A program made the position numbers and the translations under genes. Shown here piece by piece: positions 1 through 7,836 of a stretch of DNA of 57,490 nucleotides. The DNA comes from Bacteroidales bacterium (lineage in GTDB: Bacteria > Bacteroidota > Bacteroidia > Bacteroidales > JAFGHD01): NCBI GenBank assembly GCA_016939365.1, contig JAFGHD010000174.1, positions 1-57,490 of the forward strand. Reading direction: 5' to 3'. Positions within the stretch are counted from its first letter, which is position 1. Every line of letters begins with the position of its first letter. Under the pieces are notes generated by a model. It ran no database searches and was not told the DNA's origin. It worked only from the letters and a program-made list of their open reading frames with translations.

Positions 1-4
1 ACGT

Positions 5-186
5 GTCTCAGTGTCGCGCACGACTTCCTTAAAGGTATTCGTTATATGTTGGAGCATCTGCACACCTTACCAAAGACGTCTCAGTGTCGCGCACGACTTC
101 CTTAAAGGTATTCTTATCTTGTCGAAACAGATGAAGGAAACTTCTGTAAAGTCTCAGTGTCGCGCACGACTTCCTTAAAGGTATTC
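5..186 (-). CRISPR. CRISPR array, leader-proximal end (3 repeats, 2 spacers visible)
   Basis: Three identical 36-base repeats lie at 5-40, 78-113 and 151-186, separated by two 37-base spacers (41-77 and 114-150). On the plus strand each repeat begins GTCTCAGTGTCGCGC and ends TTAAAGGTATTC. Read on the minus strand, the repeat contains a small hairpin, GTCG-TGCG-CGAC, followed by exactly eight bases, ACTGAGAC. This is the layout expected if Cas6 cuts at the base of the hairpin and leaves an 8-nt 5' handle on each crRNA, so I infer transcription on the minus strand, the same direction as the cas operon. The array continues beyond the left edge of the window. The repeats show no decay, which fits a leader-proximal end next to cas2. 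Confidence 0.97.
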
Positions 187-693
187 TCCATCATTTTCAG
201 TTTGTTATATTTCAGGATATCCTGTTCAATCCGGTAAAAAATCCGGCATGCATCTCGTTTACAAAGCTAAAGTACCATATTTCCGCAAATCGCCTGTCGA
301 CATACCACTAAAAAATGACTGCTTCGACAAATTGACCAGCTAAAATGCATCAGATCAGAATAATAAATCCGAACACCTATCGCAAACGGCACATCGTGTC
401 TCATCAATCAGATGATTTTCGGAAAATGTCCTTTACCGGCTTTTTATCGGATGCTTAAATGACAGTAATACAACTTCTTACAAAAGCATCAAAAACGGCC
501 CCACCCGTTTTTTCGCAAATCGTCATTCCCATGTGTCCACAAAACAGGTTTGCGGTATATTGTTCTGTCTCAGAACCCAACATTAGGTAGAACTTTCATA
601 GGTAATCATCATGTAATCAGCGGGATAGGCCTTTCGGCCGGTTTTCGCAAATCCTAACAGAGTAACAGCATGTCAATGAACGGATTATGAAAA
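187..693 (-). promoter_or_regulatory. Probable CRISPR leader between cas2 and the array
   Basis: This 507-bp stretch separates the cas2 stop codon from the first repeat and holds no convincing gene. With the array transcribed on the minus strand it sits where the leader and array promoter should be. It contains a recurring motif, TTTCGCAAATC or close variants on the plus strand, at 281-292, 511-522 and 643-654, with a weaker CGCAAA at 380-385. I saw no clear terminator after cas2, so readthrough from the operon into the array is possible. The leader assignment is by position only. Confidence 0.6.
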
Positions 694-972
694 TCAAACC
701 ACTACAGTAGATGAATTTTCACTGCCGGTAACGCCCTGACAGTACATTCGCTCCGCACATGCCCTGCATAACGGGTAATACAACACCGAATCGGTCTTTT
801 TGTTGATCATTTTGCCGATCTTTTCCTGTAACCGTTTCAGCTCGGCAGTTGTAAGAAAACACTCGAAAACGCTGTAGTTTTTTCGGATACCTGCATCCTC
901 AAGCGCTTTCGCCACCTTATTCCTTCTTCGGTCCTTGACAATATCATAGGCGATTACAACCAGTGTTTTCAT
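694..972 (-). CDS. cas2: CRISPR-associated endoribonuclease-like protein Cas2
   Basis: Cas2 is the small dimeric partner of Cas1 in the spacer-integration complex. The 92-residue product has the usual ferredoxin-like start, MKTLVVIAYDI, with the conserved Asp at the end of the first strand, followed by a short basic helix (DRRRNKVAKAL) and the strand FECFLT. Its length is normal for the family. The ATG at 972 shares one base with the RT-Cas1 stop codon (TAATG), which suggests translational coupling; an ATG two codons upstream (978) is also possible. The C-terminus has two Cys residues (CRACAERMYC region) and ends with a short polar tail. It is the last protein gene of the operon before the leader and array. 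Confidence 0.95.
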   Translation of the reverse strand: MKTLVVIAYDIVKDRRRNKVAKALEDAGIRKNYSVFECFLTTAELKRLQEKIGKMINKKTDSVLYYPLCRACAERMYCQGVTGSENSSTVVV

Positions 973-3260
973 TACCATGCAGATATGTACGGTTTGTATT
1001 TTTTTACTTCCCCTAATAGAAAAGCTGACAACATCCGCGCCTGTGCCTCGATGATTTCAGTCAGGCGGGTTTCCTTTTTCTTATATCTGATCACAGTCTG
1101 CAATCTCATGCTGACTTTTTCGGCCAGCCGACGGCGTGTGGCGGCATCAAGCATTCCATTTTCCACCCTGATCTCTTCTCCTTTGCTGATCATGGCAAAT
1201 ACGACCCGGTCTACTGCCTGCTGCCTGAATTCCTCAATCAGGTCGAATATCAGTGTCGGCTTGCCGTGCTGGGGTTTATGAAGGAAACTGATATACGGGT
1301 TCAGACGCGCTTTGGTCACCGCCTCCCAGATGCGTGCGTAGAGTATTCCGTATCCATAGTTCAGAAGGCAGTTGACTGTATCTGATGCACCCTGTCTCAC
1401 GCGACCTTCAAAACTGATATAATCGTTCAGAAGCAGTCCGACCTGTTTCCAGTAATAACCGGCTGCCCGGCCCTCGGTGGAAAAAAGGAGCCCCCTGAGG
1501 ATTTCATGATCGGCCGCCGGAAGTTCCAGCGCTTCGCCGGCCAGTTTTTCCATATTACCGATACTGTCGCCGTAATGAATGTTGAAATCGTCTCCTGTAT
1601 TTTTTCGGTATTTATAATGGTATTTGATCAGGTACATCTGGTTGGTGATCTTGGCGTGTACGATCAGCCGTGCGAGCAACGAAGCTTTACCGTTTAAGAA
1701 GGCTGCCATCTGGGCATCGCCCTGCTGCTGTGTCTGGAAAAACGGGGCCTGCAGCAGCGCATAGGGCTTCCCATCCCGCCCGATAAAATCCAAAGAGATG
1801 TTGTTCATGGCGCAATGGGCGATCACATTGGACGATATGGCAACCCCCTGCGATAATATAAGGATGTTTTTCAACTGATCGAGTTTCACCTCGTTGACTT
1901 TCTTCCCTTTTTCCTTAACTGATATGGTGTTCCGTGTTTTGCCGAGGAAAATTCCGGGTTTGCTCACAATGAGCTCCATACCCCGGGATTCGAGTTTCCG
2001 GTATGTCGTCCGCTCCCTGCGGATCATCTTCCGGGCTTCGGGGCTGGCCTTTTTAGCTTCCGGTCCGGATTTCGGCGTGCGCCGGAGCCTGTCTATGATT
2101 TCTGTAACAAGTATGTTTTTTCTTTCCTGCATTGCTTCCGTCAGGAACTGCACACTCATGAGCCATTCCCTTAGATCCTGCTTATTACCGACAGCGCCGG
2201 TAATAAATGCCGAGACACATTTTTCCTTCAGAGACTTATACATGGCCCAGTCAATCATTTCGAGCTTTTCGCTACCGATCAGTTGTGCATAGTAACGGCC
2301 GATGCCATTGGTCACTTCGGTGAGATGATCCATATCCAGATGGCCGCCGGTAAACCGTACAGCCTGTTGGACGTCGTTTTTCAGTTTGCGAAGTTTATCG
2401 TTCGAGATGGTTAGCTCCCCGTTGTTGAACCAGATGCCCAGATACTCGAAGCCCTCGGAGACCTTTTTCACGCATGCGCCGGGATTCAGCCTGATTTTCA
2501 GGGTGTTGACGATGTAATTCCTGACGTCATCCAGCGCCCGGAACGCCTCGCCCTCTTTTTTTGACAGGATGATAAAGTCGTCGGCATACCTGATATAGCC
2601 ATAATTACGGGTAGTCATCATCACATCGAGCGGATGCAGATAGAGGTTAGCCAGCAACGGTGAGATCACACCGCCCTGAGGGGTGCCGGTGATCCGGTCA
2701 TGCCAAGTGCAGTCACCGGTGATCTTTCCCATTCTCAGCCATAATTCGGTAAGGTGGACGATGTATTCATCCCCCACCACTCCGGTGAACATCTGAAGGA
2801 GCGGCTCATGGGGAATAGTATCGAAATACCTGTCGATATCGCACAGGGTGATCCAGTCTCTTTTCTCGTTGACGATCAAATGCCTGGCTTTTCGGATTGC
2901 CTTCAGCGGACCCTTCTGGGGTCTGTAGGCATAACTGACATTGAGGAACATTTTTTCGAACAACGGTTCAATGAGGATCTTCACAGCCACCTGAACCACC
3001 TTATCGCGTACGGCAGGGAGGCCCAGAATACGGCGGCCGCCTTTTTCCTTCGGGATGGATACCTGTCTGTAGGGTTTTGGTATGTAGGTCTTGTCAGAGA
3101 TATCCCTGAGCAGGTCATCCAGATTTGCATCGATATTTTCCCCGAACTCTTCCACTTCCACATTATCCACTCCGCCTGCAGATCCTTTCATCTGCACTGT
3201 TTTCCAGGCCGCAGTAAGCAGTTGGATATTGCACAGCCGTTGATAAAGTTCTGTACCCAT
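972..3260 (-). CDS. cas1: Reverse transcriptase-Cas1 fusion protein
   Basis: This 762-residue protein joins an N-terminal group II intron-like reverse transcriptase (about residues 30-320) to a C-terminal Cas1 integrase (about 430-762). The RT part has the active-site YADD at 225-228, the TPQGGVISPLLANLYL motif and a first catalytic region at LCDIDRYFDTIP. The Cas1 part has STEGRAAGYYW (Glu about 596), a His in PQHGKPTL (about 665) and DLIEEFR, which together look like an intact metal-binding set. RT-Cas1 fusions in type III systems are known to acquire spacers from RNA as well as DNA; that this one does so is inference. Cas6 is a separate gene ending 8 bp upstream, although Cas6-RT-Cas1 triple fusions also occur in nature. 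cas2 follows with a one-base overlap. Confidence 0.97.
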   Translation of the reverse strand: MGTELYQRLCNIQLLTAAWKTVQMKGSAGGVDNVEVEEFGENIDANLDDLLRDISDKTYIPKPYRQVSIPKEKGGRRILGLPAVRDKVVQVAVKILIEPLFEKMFLNVSYAYRPQKGPLKAIRKARHLIVNEKRDWITLCDIDRYFDTIPHEPLLQMFTGVVGDEYIVHLTELWLRMGKITGDCTWHDRITGTPQGGVISPLLANLYLHPLDVMMTTRNYGYIRYADDFIILSKKEGEAFRALDDVRNYIVNTLKIRLNPGACVKKVSEGFEYLGIWFNNGELTISNDKLRKLKNDVQQAVRFTGGHLDMDHLTEVTNGIGRYYAQLIGSEKLEMIDWAMYKSLKEKCVSAFITGAVGNKQDLREWLMSVQFLTEAMQERKNILVTEIIDRLRRTPKSGPEAKKASPEARKMIRRERTTYRKLESRGMELIVSKPGIFLGKTRNTISVKEKGKKVNEVKLDQLKNILILSQGVAISSNVIAHCAMNNISLDFIGRDGKPYALLQAPFFQTQQQGDAQMAAFLNGKASLLARLIVHAKITNQMYLIKYHYKYRKNTGDDFNIHYGDSIGNMEKLAGEALELPAADHEILRGLLFSTEGRAAGYYWKQVGLLLNDYISFEGRVRQGASDTVNCLLNYGYGILYARIWEAVTKARLNPYISFLHKPQHGKPTLIFDLIEEFRQQAVDRVVFAMISKGEEIRVENGMLDAATRRRLAEKVSMRLQTVIRYKKKETRLTEIIEAQARMLSAFLLGEVKKYKPYISAW

Positions 3261-3268
3261 TACTGGCT

Positions 3269-4294
3269 TTATTCAGGGGGCTGATGGATGGAAAAGTGCC
3301 CGAAGCCTGCGGATGTGGACAGACCGATATGTATGATACCCGCCGTTCGGAGCAGCGCCAGATACCGGGAGATGCCCGTGCCGAATGTCAGCAGGCCGGT
3401 ATTTCCGGATATCCGGTAACGATTGTCGTACCTGCGGCTGGAACAGGCATATGATACCTCCTGCAATACCGTTTCATCCGGCTCCACCCCCTCATCGTCA
3501 GTGACCGTATGGTTCGATTCCTGCATTTCCGTGCCGCAGTATAGATACGAGAGCAGTTGTATCCGTGAGGATGCTATCTTCACCAGGTGGTTCAGGCTGA
3601 AATCACCCGCATGTTTTTCAGGCAGGGATAGTGGAGTGAGGAGTGCTATTTCGGTTTTTTTGTTCCTGTTAGGTGCTTTTTCCAGCGGTTCTGCGGTCCA
3701 AGGGATCGGTTCCACACCGGGCAGAAGGCTGCCGTTGGCATAAAGCGGGAAGGTGGCGCCTGCGCCGTTGACCGCAGAGGCCATCGTAAAGACAAGGGGG
3801 TGCCCGGCATTTCTTTTAACGGCATTTGGTTTTTGCCGGCCGACACCATCAGCACCCATAAGGGTCATGGCCCTCAGGATATCGGCCAGGTATTCCAGCG
3901 AATCCCCGACAAGCGTCATGTCGAAGGTGAGCGTCTCGTCAGCAGAGTATTTATGTTTCAGGTGCGGAGCGGAAATGACAAATGGTTTGGGATGGTCGCG
4001 GTATTTTCGGGGCAGAGGTCGTACGGCAGAGCCCGGCAAAGCCATGAGCTTCGGAAATGCGCATTGGTTCAGGAGCATACATGTACCGCAGGGCATTTGC
4101 TTTGAAGGGTATGAGTGCATCAGGCATACCGTTTTTTTCAGGGCCTGCCCGAAAGCGCCACTGATCACATCGGCGGGGAAATATTTTTCCGGTATGGATA
4201 CCGGAGCGGCTACCCGGAATAAAAAGCGCAGACGGTACAGCCTGAACCCATCGGGTATAAGATATGAGGAATCCTTTACAGGTTTTGTTTTCAT
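3269..4294 (-). CDS. cas6: CRISPR pre-crRNA processing endoribonuclease Cas6
   Basis: Cas6 cuts the long array transcript at each repeat to give crRNAs. The 341-residue product has a RAMP-type C-terminal glycine-rich loop (GLSTSAGFGHFSI) and a cluster of four Cys near the N-terminus (C57, C69, C72, C78, around MPCGTCMLLNQC) of the kind seen in the PF10040-type Cas6 subfamily found in type III systems. A middle stretch, MTLMGADGVGRQK, fits the first RAMP fold. The gene lies 9 bp after the receiver-protein gene and 8 bp before RT-cas1, in the same direction. The hairpin plus 8-base tail in the repeats is a plausible substrate. I did not identify the catalytic His with certainty. Confidence 0.9.
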   Translation of the reverse strand: MKTKPVKDSSYLIPDGFRLYRLRFLFRVAAPVSIPEKYFPADVISGAFGQALKKTVCLMHSYPSKQMPCGTCMLLNQCAFPKLMALPGSAVRPLPRKYRDHPKPFVISAPHLKHKYSADETLTFDMTLVGDSLEYLADILRAMTLMGADGVGRQKPNAVKRNAGHPLVFTMASAVNGAGATFPLYANGSLLPGVEPIPWTAEPLEKAPNRNKKTEIALLTPLSLPEKHAGDFSLNHLVKIASSRIQLLSYLYCGTEMQESNHTVTDDEGVEPDETVLQEVSYACSSRRYDNRYRISGNTGLLTFGTGISRYLALLRTAGIIHIGLSTSAGFGHFSIHQPPE

Positions 4295-4303
4295 AGGGTA
4301 TCA

Positions 4304-5155
4304 TCAGAATGATCGTGCCAGAGATACTGCAATATCTGAGAAAAGGTAAAACAGACCGGTGACGGTGAGTGATGTGGGCGGGTCGGGTGGTAGTCGTTTA
4401 TTCTGTCGCACAGCATGACTGCCGTATTTGCTGCAGATTTTATAGATCCTGTCGGCGATGGATGTACGGAAATCATCGAGCTTTCCGGATTCATGCAGGC
4501 AGCGGATGATGGTGCGGGTATGGCCGGTCTTCGGGCCGTTTGTGTCATTGACGGATTCAGGAAGCATTTTTATGGAGGCCAGTTCCATCAGGCTCTCCTC
4601 AAGCCGGCGCAGTGTGCCGAGGTTCCTGATGACCGTTGCCGGATCATCTTTTTCGAGGCTGAGGGCCACGTCGGTGAGCAGGGCTTCGTCCTCGGCGGAA
4701 AAGAAACGGCTGAAAACACCGAACACTTCATGGTGCTTTTCCCGCACGGCTACCTGCGGCAGCGCTCCGATGAGCCGGCGCATGTGGCTGAAAACCTCGC
4801 TTTTCGGGCCGCTCTTGGCAAAGATCATTGCAAAATCCTGCATGTCTTCAGCGAATTCATCAGGCGTTTCGCTACAGAAGCAGAACGGTATGGTGCGGCC
4901 CAGGTCGTGCTCAATATCCTGCAGGCGGCTGACGGCATGGAGGATGAAATTCGAGGCCGGCGTGTCGCATTCGTCATCCACCGGGCAGCGGGTATCAAAG
5001 ATGACGGCCTGTATGCCCGGATTTTCACGTAAATATTCCAGCCCCTCCTCCAGGTTTTGCCTGTGGCTCAGTTCAAAGCCTTCGCGGGATGCCTCCTCAG
5101 CCATTTCCCGGCAAAAGGCAAGATGGTCATCGATCAGAAGTATGGCGTGTTTCAT
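4304..5155 (-). CDS. Receiver-domain protein encoded within the cas operon
   Basis: The first 120 or so of 283 residues read as a CheY-like receiver domain: the acidic pair D9-D10 in ILLIDDH, the phosphoacceptor position D54 in VIFDTRCP, S95 at the end of the fourth strand and K114 in IFAKSGP. The full conserved set is present, so phosphorylation is possible. The remainder (about 150-283) is mostly helical and has no DNA-binding motif that I recognise. Its end (KICSKYGSHA then a Pro-rich turn and PTSLTVTGLFYLFSDIAV) faintly recalls helical bundles found in abortive-infection and HEPN-like proteins, at low confidence. It sits between cmr6 (24-bp gap) and cas6 (9-bp gap), co-directional, so it is very likely co-transcribed. 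No histidine kinase is encoded in this window. Its function in CRISPR immunity is unknown to me. Confidence 0.75.
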   Translation of the reverse strand: MKHAILLIDDHLAFCREMAEEASREGFELSHRQNLEEGLEYLRENPGIQAVIFDTRCPVDDECDTPASNFILHAVSRLQDIEHDLGRTIPFCFCSETPDEFAEDMQDFAMIFAKSGPKSEVFSHMRRLIGALPQVAVREKHHEVFGVFSRFFSAEDEALLTDVALSLEKDDPATVIRNLGTLRRLEESLMELASIKMLPESVNDTNGPKTGHTRTIIRCLHESGKLDDFRTSIADRIYKICSKYGSHAVRQNKRLPPDPPTSLTVTGLFYLFSDIAVSLARSF

Positions 5156-5179
5156 GTGCCTGTTGTTTCTGAAACATTT

Positions 5180-6445
5180 TTACTCCCGGTTACCGGAGGG
5201 GATTACCGTAAACTCCTTTCTCTCCCTGCAGAAGTCGTTATTGATACGGATGGTTACCGTATCTCCCGGCTTAAGTTCCGGGACAGTAAAATGCCTGCCT
5301 TTTTTTTCTGCCTTTGCCCTTAAATCCTCAAATTTCTTTCGCAGGCTGTCTGCCGATTTGACAAGGATATCATCGCCGATGCTGAACGAATAGTACCCTC
5401 CGGTAATATCTTTCACCCGGGCAGGGGGCGTGTCGCCTTTTTTATACCTGCTGTGATCCCGGACAACTGTCACCGGATTTTCAGACTCCGGCTGAACGGG
5501 GTCAGAATGCGGTGCCGCCGGGACATATTGAGCGTGAGGTTCATCAGCCGTTTCATCGGGACATTCGCCTGTGAACGGCACAAACTGCCCGTATCCTACG
5601 TTGGTCTTGGCGCCGATACCCAAAGTGCAAAGGATTCTTTGGAATAGCTGCTTTTTAACGTCTGAGGTAATAATATCCTTGTATAATATGCTGTTATGTA
5701 GTCTGAATGAAAACCTGTAAACCACGCCCGGCATCACTTTCAAAAACTTGATCGGATTCGGGTCAGAGAAAGGATCCAGTTCAGGTCGTACCGGATCGTC
5801 TGTGTGTTTATGGGGCGTGATGTAATCGCTGGCAAAGATGCGTTTTTCGCGGTTATTATAGTTGTTCTCCGGAATGCACAGCGGCCATGCATCATAAAAC
5901 ACATCCCTCCCGTAAACAGGAATGGATTTATTTTGCCGGTTCATTCCGTGGAATATTTCGTTTTCGAGATCATCAACGCTGATATCGCATTTAATCCCCA
6001 GTTCATCCAATAATGATCTGATATAATGATCGCGGCTTTCGGAAAATTCGTTCTGAAGGCTGCGTTTGGTGGTTTTTTTCAGGATTCGTTGAGGGAAAGC
6101 GCTCCGCAGCAATCCCTTCACCGAGCTTCCCGGTATGACGGGCATACCGGTGGTATGATCGAAGTAAAAGCCGATCTTGAATGCTTCAGGTGTCAGCTTT
6201 GACTTCTCATCCCTCACCTGGTCCTCCGGATTTTTATAATCATGGCCATAGCCGCTGCCGGTAAGCAACCCTGGATAGATAGTGACAAGGTCAATTGTTT
6301 CAAAGGTTTTTTTTTGGTCGGTATCATAACCGAAGATCTTATTTTTATAAAGTTCTTCGTTTAAACCAACCAGTTCCTCTCTGGATGAAACACAAAAGTA
6401 CTTTCTGTAGTTCAGCCATCCTGCATTCGGTTGAATATTAGTCAT
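5180..6445 (-). CDS. cmr6: Type III-B RAMP protein Cmr6 with a C-terminal extension
   Basis: Cmr6 is a Cas7-group subunit that caps the backbone of the Cmr effector complex. Recognition rests on MPVIPGSSVKGLLRSAF, the later NPIKFLKVMPGVVYRFSF and LGIGAKTNVGYGQF, which are hallmarks of the family. The Cmr6 core ends near residue 295. About 125 further residues follow: a Pro/Glu-rich linker, then a segment starting KKGDTPPARVKDITGGYY and ending ELKPGDTVTIRI, whose strand pattern resembles an S1 or OB-type nucleic-acid-binding fold. That reading of the extension is by eye only. The start overlaps cmr5 by 8 bp, and the receiver-protein gene follows after 24 bp. Confidence 0.93.
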   Translation of the reverse strand: MTNIQPNAGWLNYRKYFCVSSREELVGLNEELYKNKIFGYDTDQKKTFETIDLVTIYPGLLTGSGYGHDYKNPEDQVRDEKSKLTPEAFKIGFYFDHTTGMPVIPGSSVKGLLRSAFPQRILKKTTKRSLQNEFSESRDHYIRSLLDELGIKCDISVDDLENEIFHGMNRQNKSIPVYGRDVFYDAWPLCIPENNYNNREKRIFASDYITPHKHTDDPVRPELDPFSDPNPIKFLKVMPGVVYRFSFRLHNSILYKDIITSDVKKQLFQRILCTLGIGAKTNVGYGQFVPFTGECPDETADEPHAQYVPAAPHSDPVQPESENPVTVVRDHSRYKKGDTPPARVKDITGGYYSFSIGDDILVKSADSLRKKFEDLRAKAEKKGRHFTVPELKPGDTVTIRINNDFCRERKEFTVIPSGNRE

Positions 6446-6863
6446 TGATCGCCTTGTTTTCGTTATCCACCATCTTGTACACGCGCATTGCCAGTTTCAG
6501 GGCCACACCTGCGCTCACCAGACCGTTCCTCGCCAGTTTTCGCTGTTCGGGATCGAATTGCTTCAGCGAGCGATAAGGGTTTATTTCATCGATATTGGGA
6601 TAGTTTCCTCTGAGTGCCTGGTATATCTTTATCAGCAGTTTAAGTATCCTCTTTTTCTCATCATTGGCCTCGAAGATCATGACAGTGCCCAGGATGCCCG
6701 TATTGATGATGCTACCGCCGAATGAGGCGACGTAACTTCCGTATTTTGATTCTATTTGCTTCTCAACTTCCTTCCCTTTTTTTTCTCCCTTTACAATAGA
6801 TTTATCCTGATCCAGCACATCAATGGCTTTGATGATCATATGGTTATCCGGTTTGTTTTTCAT
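6438..6863 (-). CDS. cmr5: Type III-B small subunit Cmr5 (Cas11)
   Basis: Cmr5 is the small helical subunit that lines the inside of the Cmr filament and helps hold crRNA and target. The 141-residue product has the family's size and its helical pattern, including the stretch YGSYVASFGGSIINTG followed by TVMIF, and a C-terminal helix with LARNGLVSAGVALKLAMRVY. Its start overlaps the cmr4 stop codon (ATGA) and its end overlaps cmr6 by 8 bp. Position between cmr4 and cmr6 strongly supports the call, because the family is poorly conserved in sequence. Confidence 0.92.
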   Translation of the reverse strand: MKNKPDNHMIIKAIDVLDQDKSIVKGEKKGKEVEKQIESKYGSYVASFGGSIINTGILGTVMIFEANDEKKRILKLLIKIYQALRGNYPNIDEINPYRSLKQFDPEQRKLARNGLVSAGVALKLAMRVYKMVDNENKAIND

Positions 6864-7816
6864 TGTTCTTGGTCTTTGATGGTGGATAATTCAATTTTTT
6901 CAACGGAGCATATGCCGTAACCCACGCTGGCGTTGGCGCCAATTTGAACAGGATGTTCCAGCATGGCTCTGCTGAAGGATTCAAAATAGGGATCACCTTT
7001 AGGGTAAAGCACCATAAAGAACAACCTGGACTCCCTGGGCAGCACCTGTTCGTACCAGAGGTTGGTGCTGGTACCGTCCTCAAGGTGGTTCCGGGCAATA
7101 ACGGGCAGGTGGTAATCATCGGCGAGCTCGCAGAACACCTCATCTCTGGCGATGGCAATGCCTTCTTTCCCCAGGAGTTGTGTCACAATATTGCGAGACA
7201 GGTACTCGCTATAAGTGCCGTTAAGGTCCTCCTCCTCAAATTGTACGGGTTTGTCTTGATCGGGATCAGTGTGGCCAATCTTCGTATTTCCAAAGTCGAA
7301 ATTCTGAAGACTTTTCAGCTTTTCATCATCCGTGGTCTTCCTTCCGAACAATCTGATCCGTTCCCTGAAATTTTCGATGAGGTACGGCGATGTTACACGG
7401 TAGAACATGCGGCGGTCGCTTCTTACCGGAAGAGTGATGATATCAGCCTGGAGGAAACGGAACTTACCGGGTATTTGAACCTTTGTGTTCCTGTCTTTTT
7501 CCAGTTCTTCACGATATTTCCTGTATTTCTCATGGTCGTCCTCCTCATCAGGAATATCCGACCGGTCGTTTCCGAAAATATGAAAAAGCATTTCAAACCA
7601 GTCATCCTGTTTCTGTTCCAAAAGAATGTGCCTGAAAAATTCCCTAAGAGCCCCCTTCAGGCTGGTTGAATAGATGCATGGAAGGTTGGTTGCAGGATCA
7701 CGCTGGATCAGGTTATCGATGATCCAGTAGTTCTCTCCGCCCGCGCCGGCATGAAGGTTTGATTTGGCCGTTATCAGAAACGCCGCCACATCATAATTGA
7801 ATTCGGGGTGTGTCAT
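6860..7816 (-). CDS. cmr4: Type III-B RAMP backbone subunit Cmr4 (Cas7)
   Basis: Cmr4 forms the repeated backbone of the Cmr complex and cuts bound target RNA at 6-nt steps. The 318-residue product begins with the typical AKSNLHAGAGG, then IIDNLIQRD containing the likely catalytic Asp (D34), followed by IYSTSLKGALREFFR, the RAMP helix and glycine-rich region. A C-terminal IGANASVGYGICS matches the second G-rich loop. Target RNA cleavage is therefore probably retained. The start is an ATG 20 bp after cmr3; the stop overlaps the cmr5 start by 4 bp. Confidence 0.95.
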   Translation of the reverse strand: MTHPEFNYDVAAFLITAKSNLHAGAGGENYWIIDNLIQRDPATNLPCIYSTSLKGALREFFRHILLEQKQDDWFEMLFHIFGNDRSDIPDEEDDHEKYRKYREELEKDRNTKVQIPGKFRFLQADIITLPVRSDRRMFYRVTSPYLIENFRERIRLFGRKTTDDEKLKSLQNFDFGNTKIGHTDPDQDKPVQFEEEDLNGTYSEYLSRNIVTQLLGKEGIAIARDEVFCELADDYHLPVIARNHLEDGTSTNLWYEQVLPRESRLFFMVLYPKGDPYFESFSRAMLEHPVQIGANASVGYGICSVEKIELSTIKDQEQ

Positions 7817-7836
7817 ATGCTTTGAATTTAATATGT

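Noticed and set aside
560-580. Degenerate CRISPR repeat in the leader (GTCTCAG near 568)
   Set aside because: Only seven bases match the repeat start and the rest does not follow.
985-3284. Several plus-strand open frames inside RT-cas1 and cas2
   Set aside because: They are antisense to a well-supported gene and have no recognisable domains or start signals.
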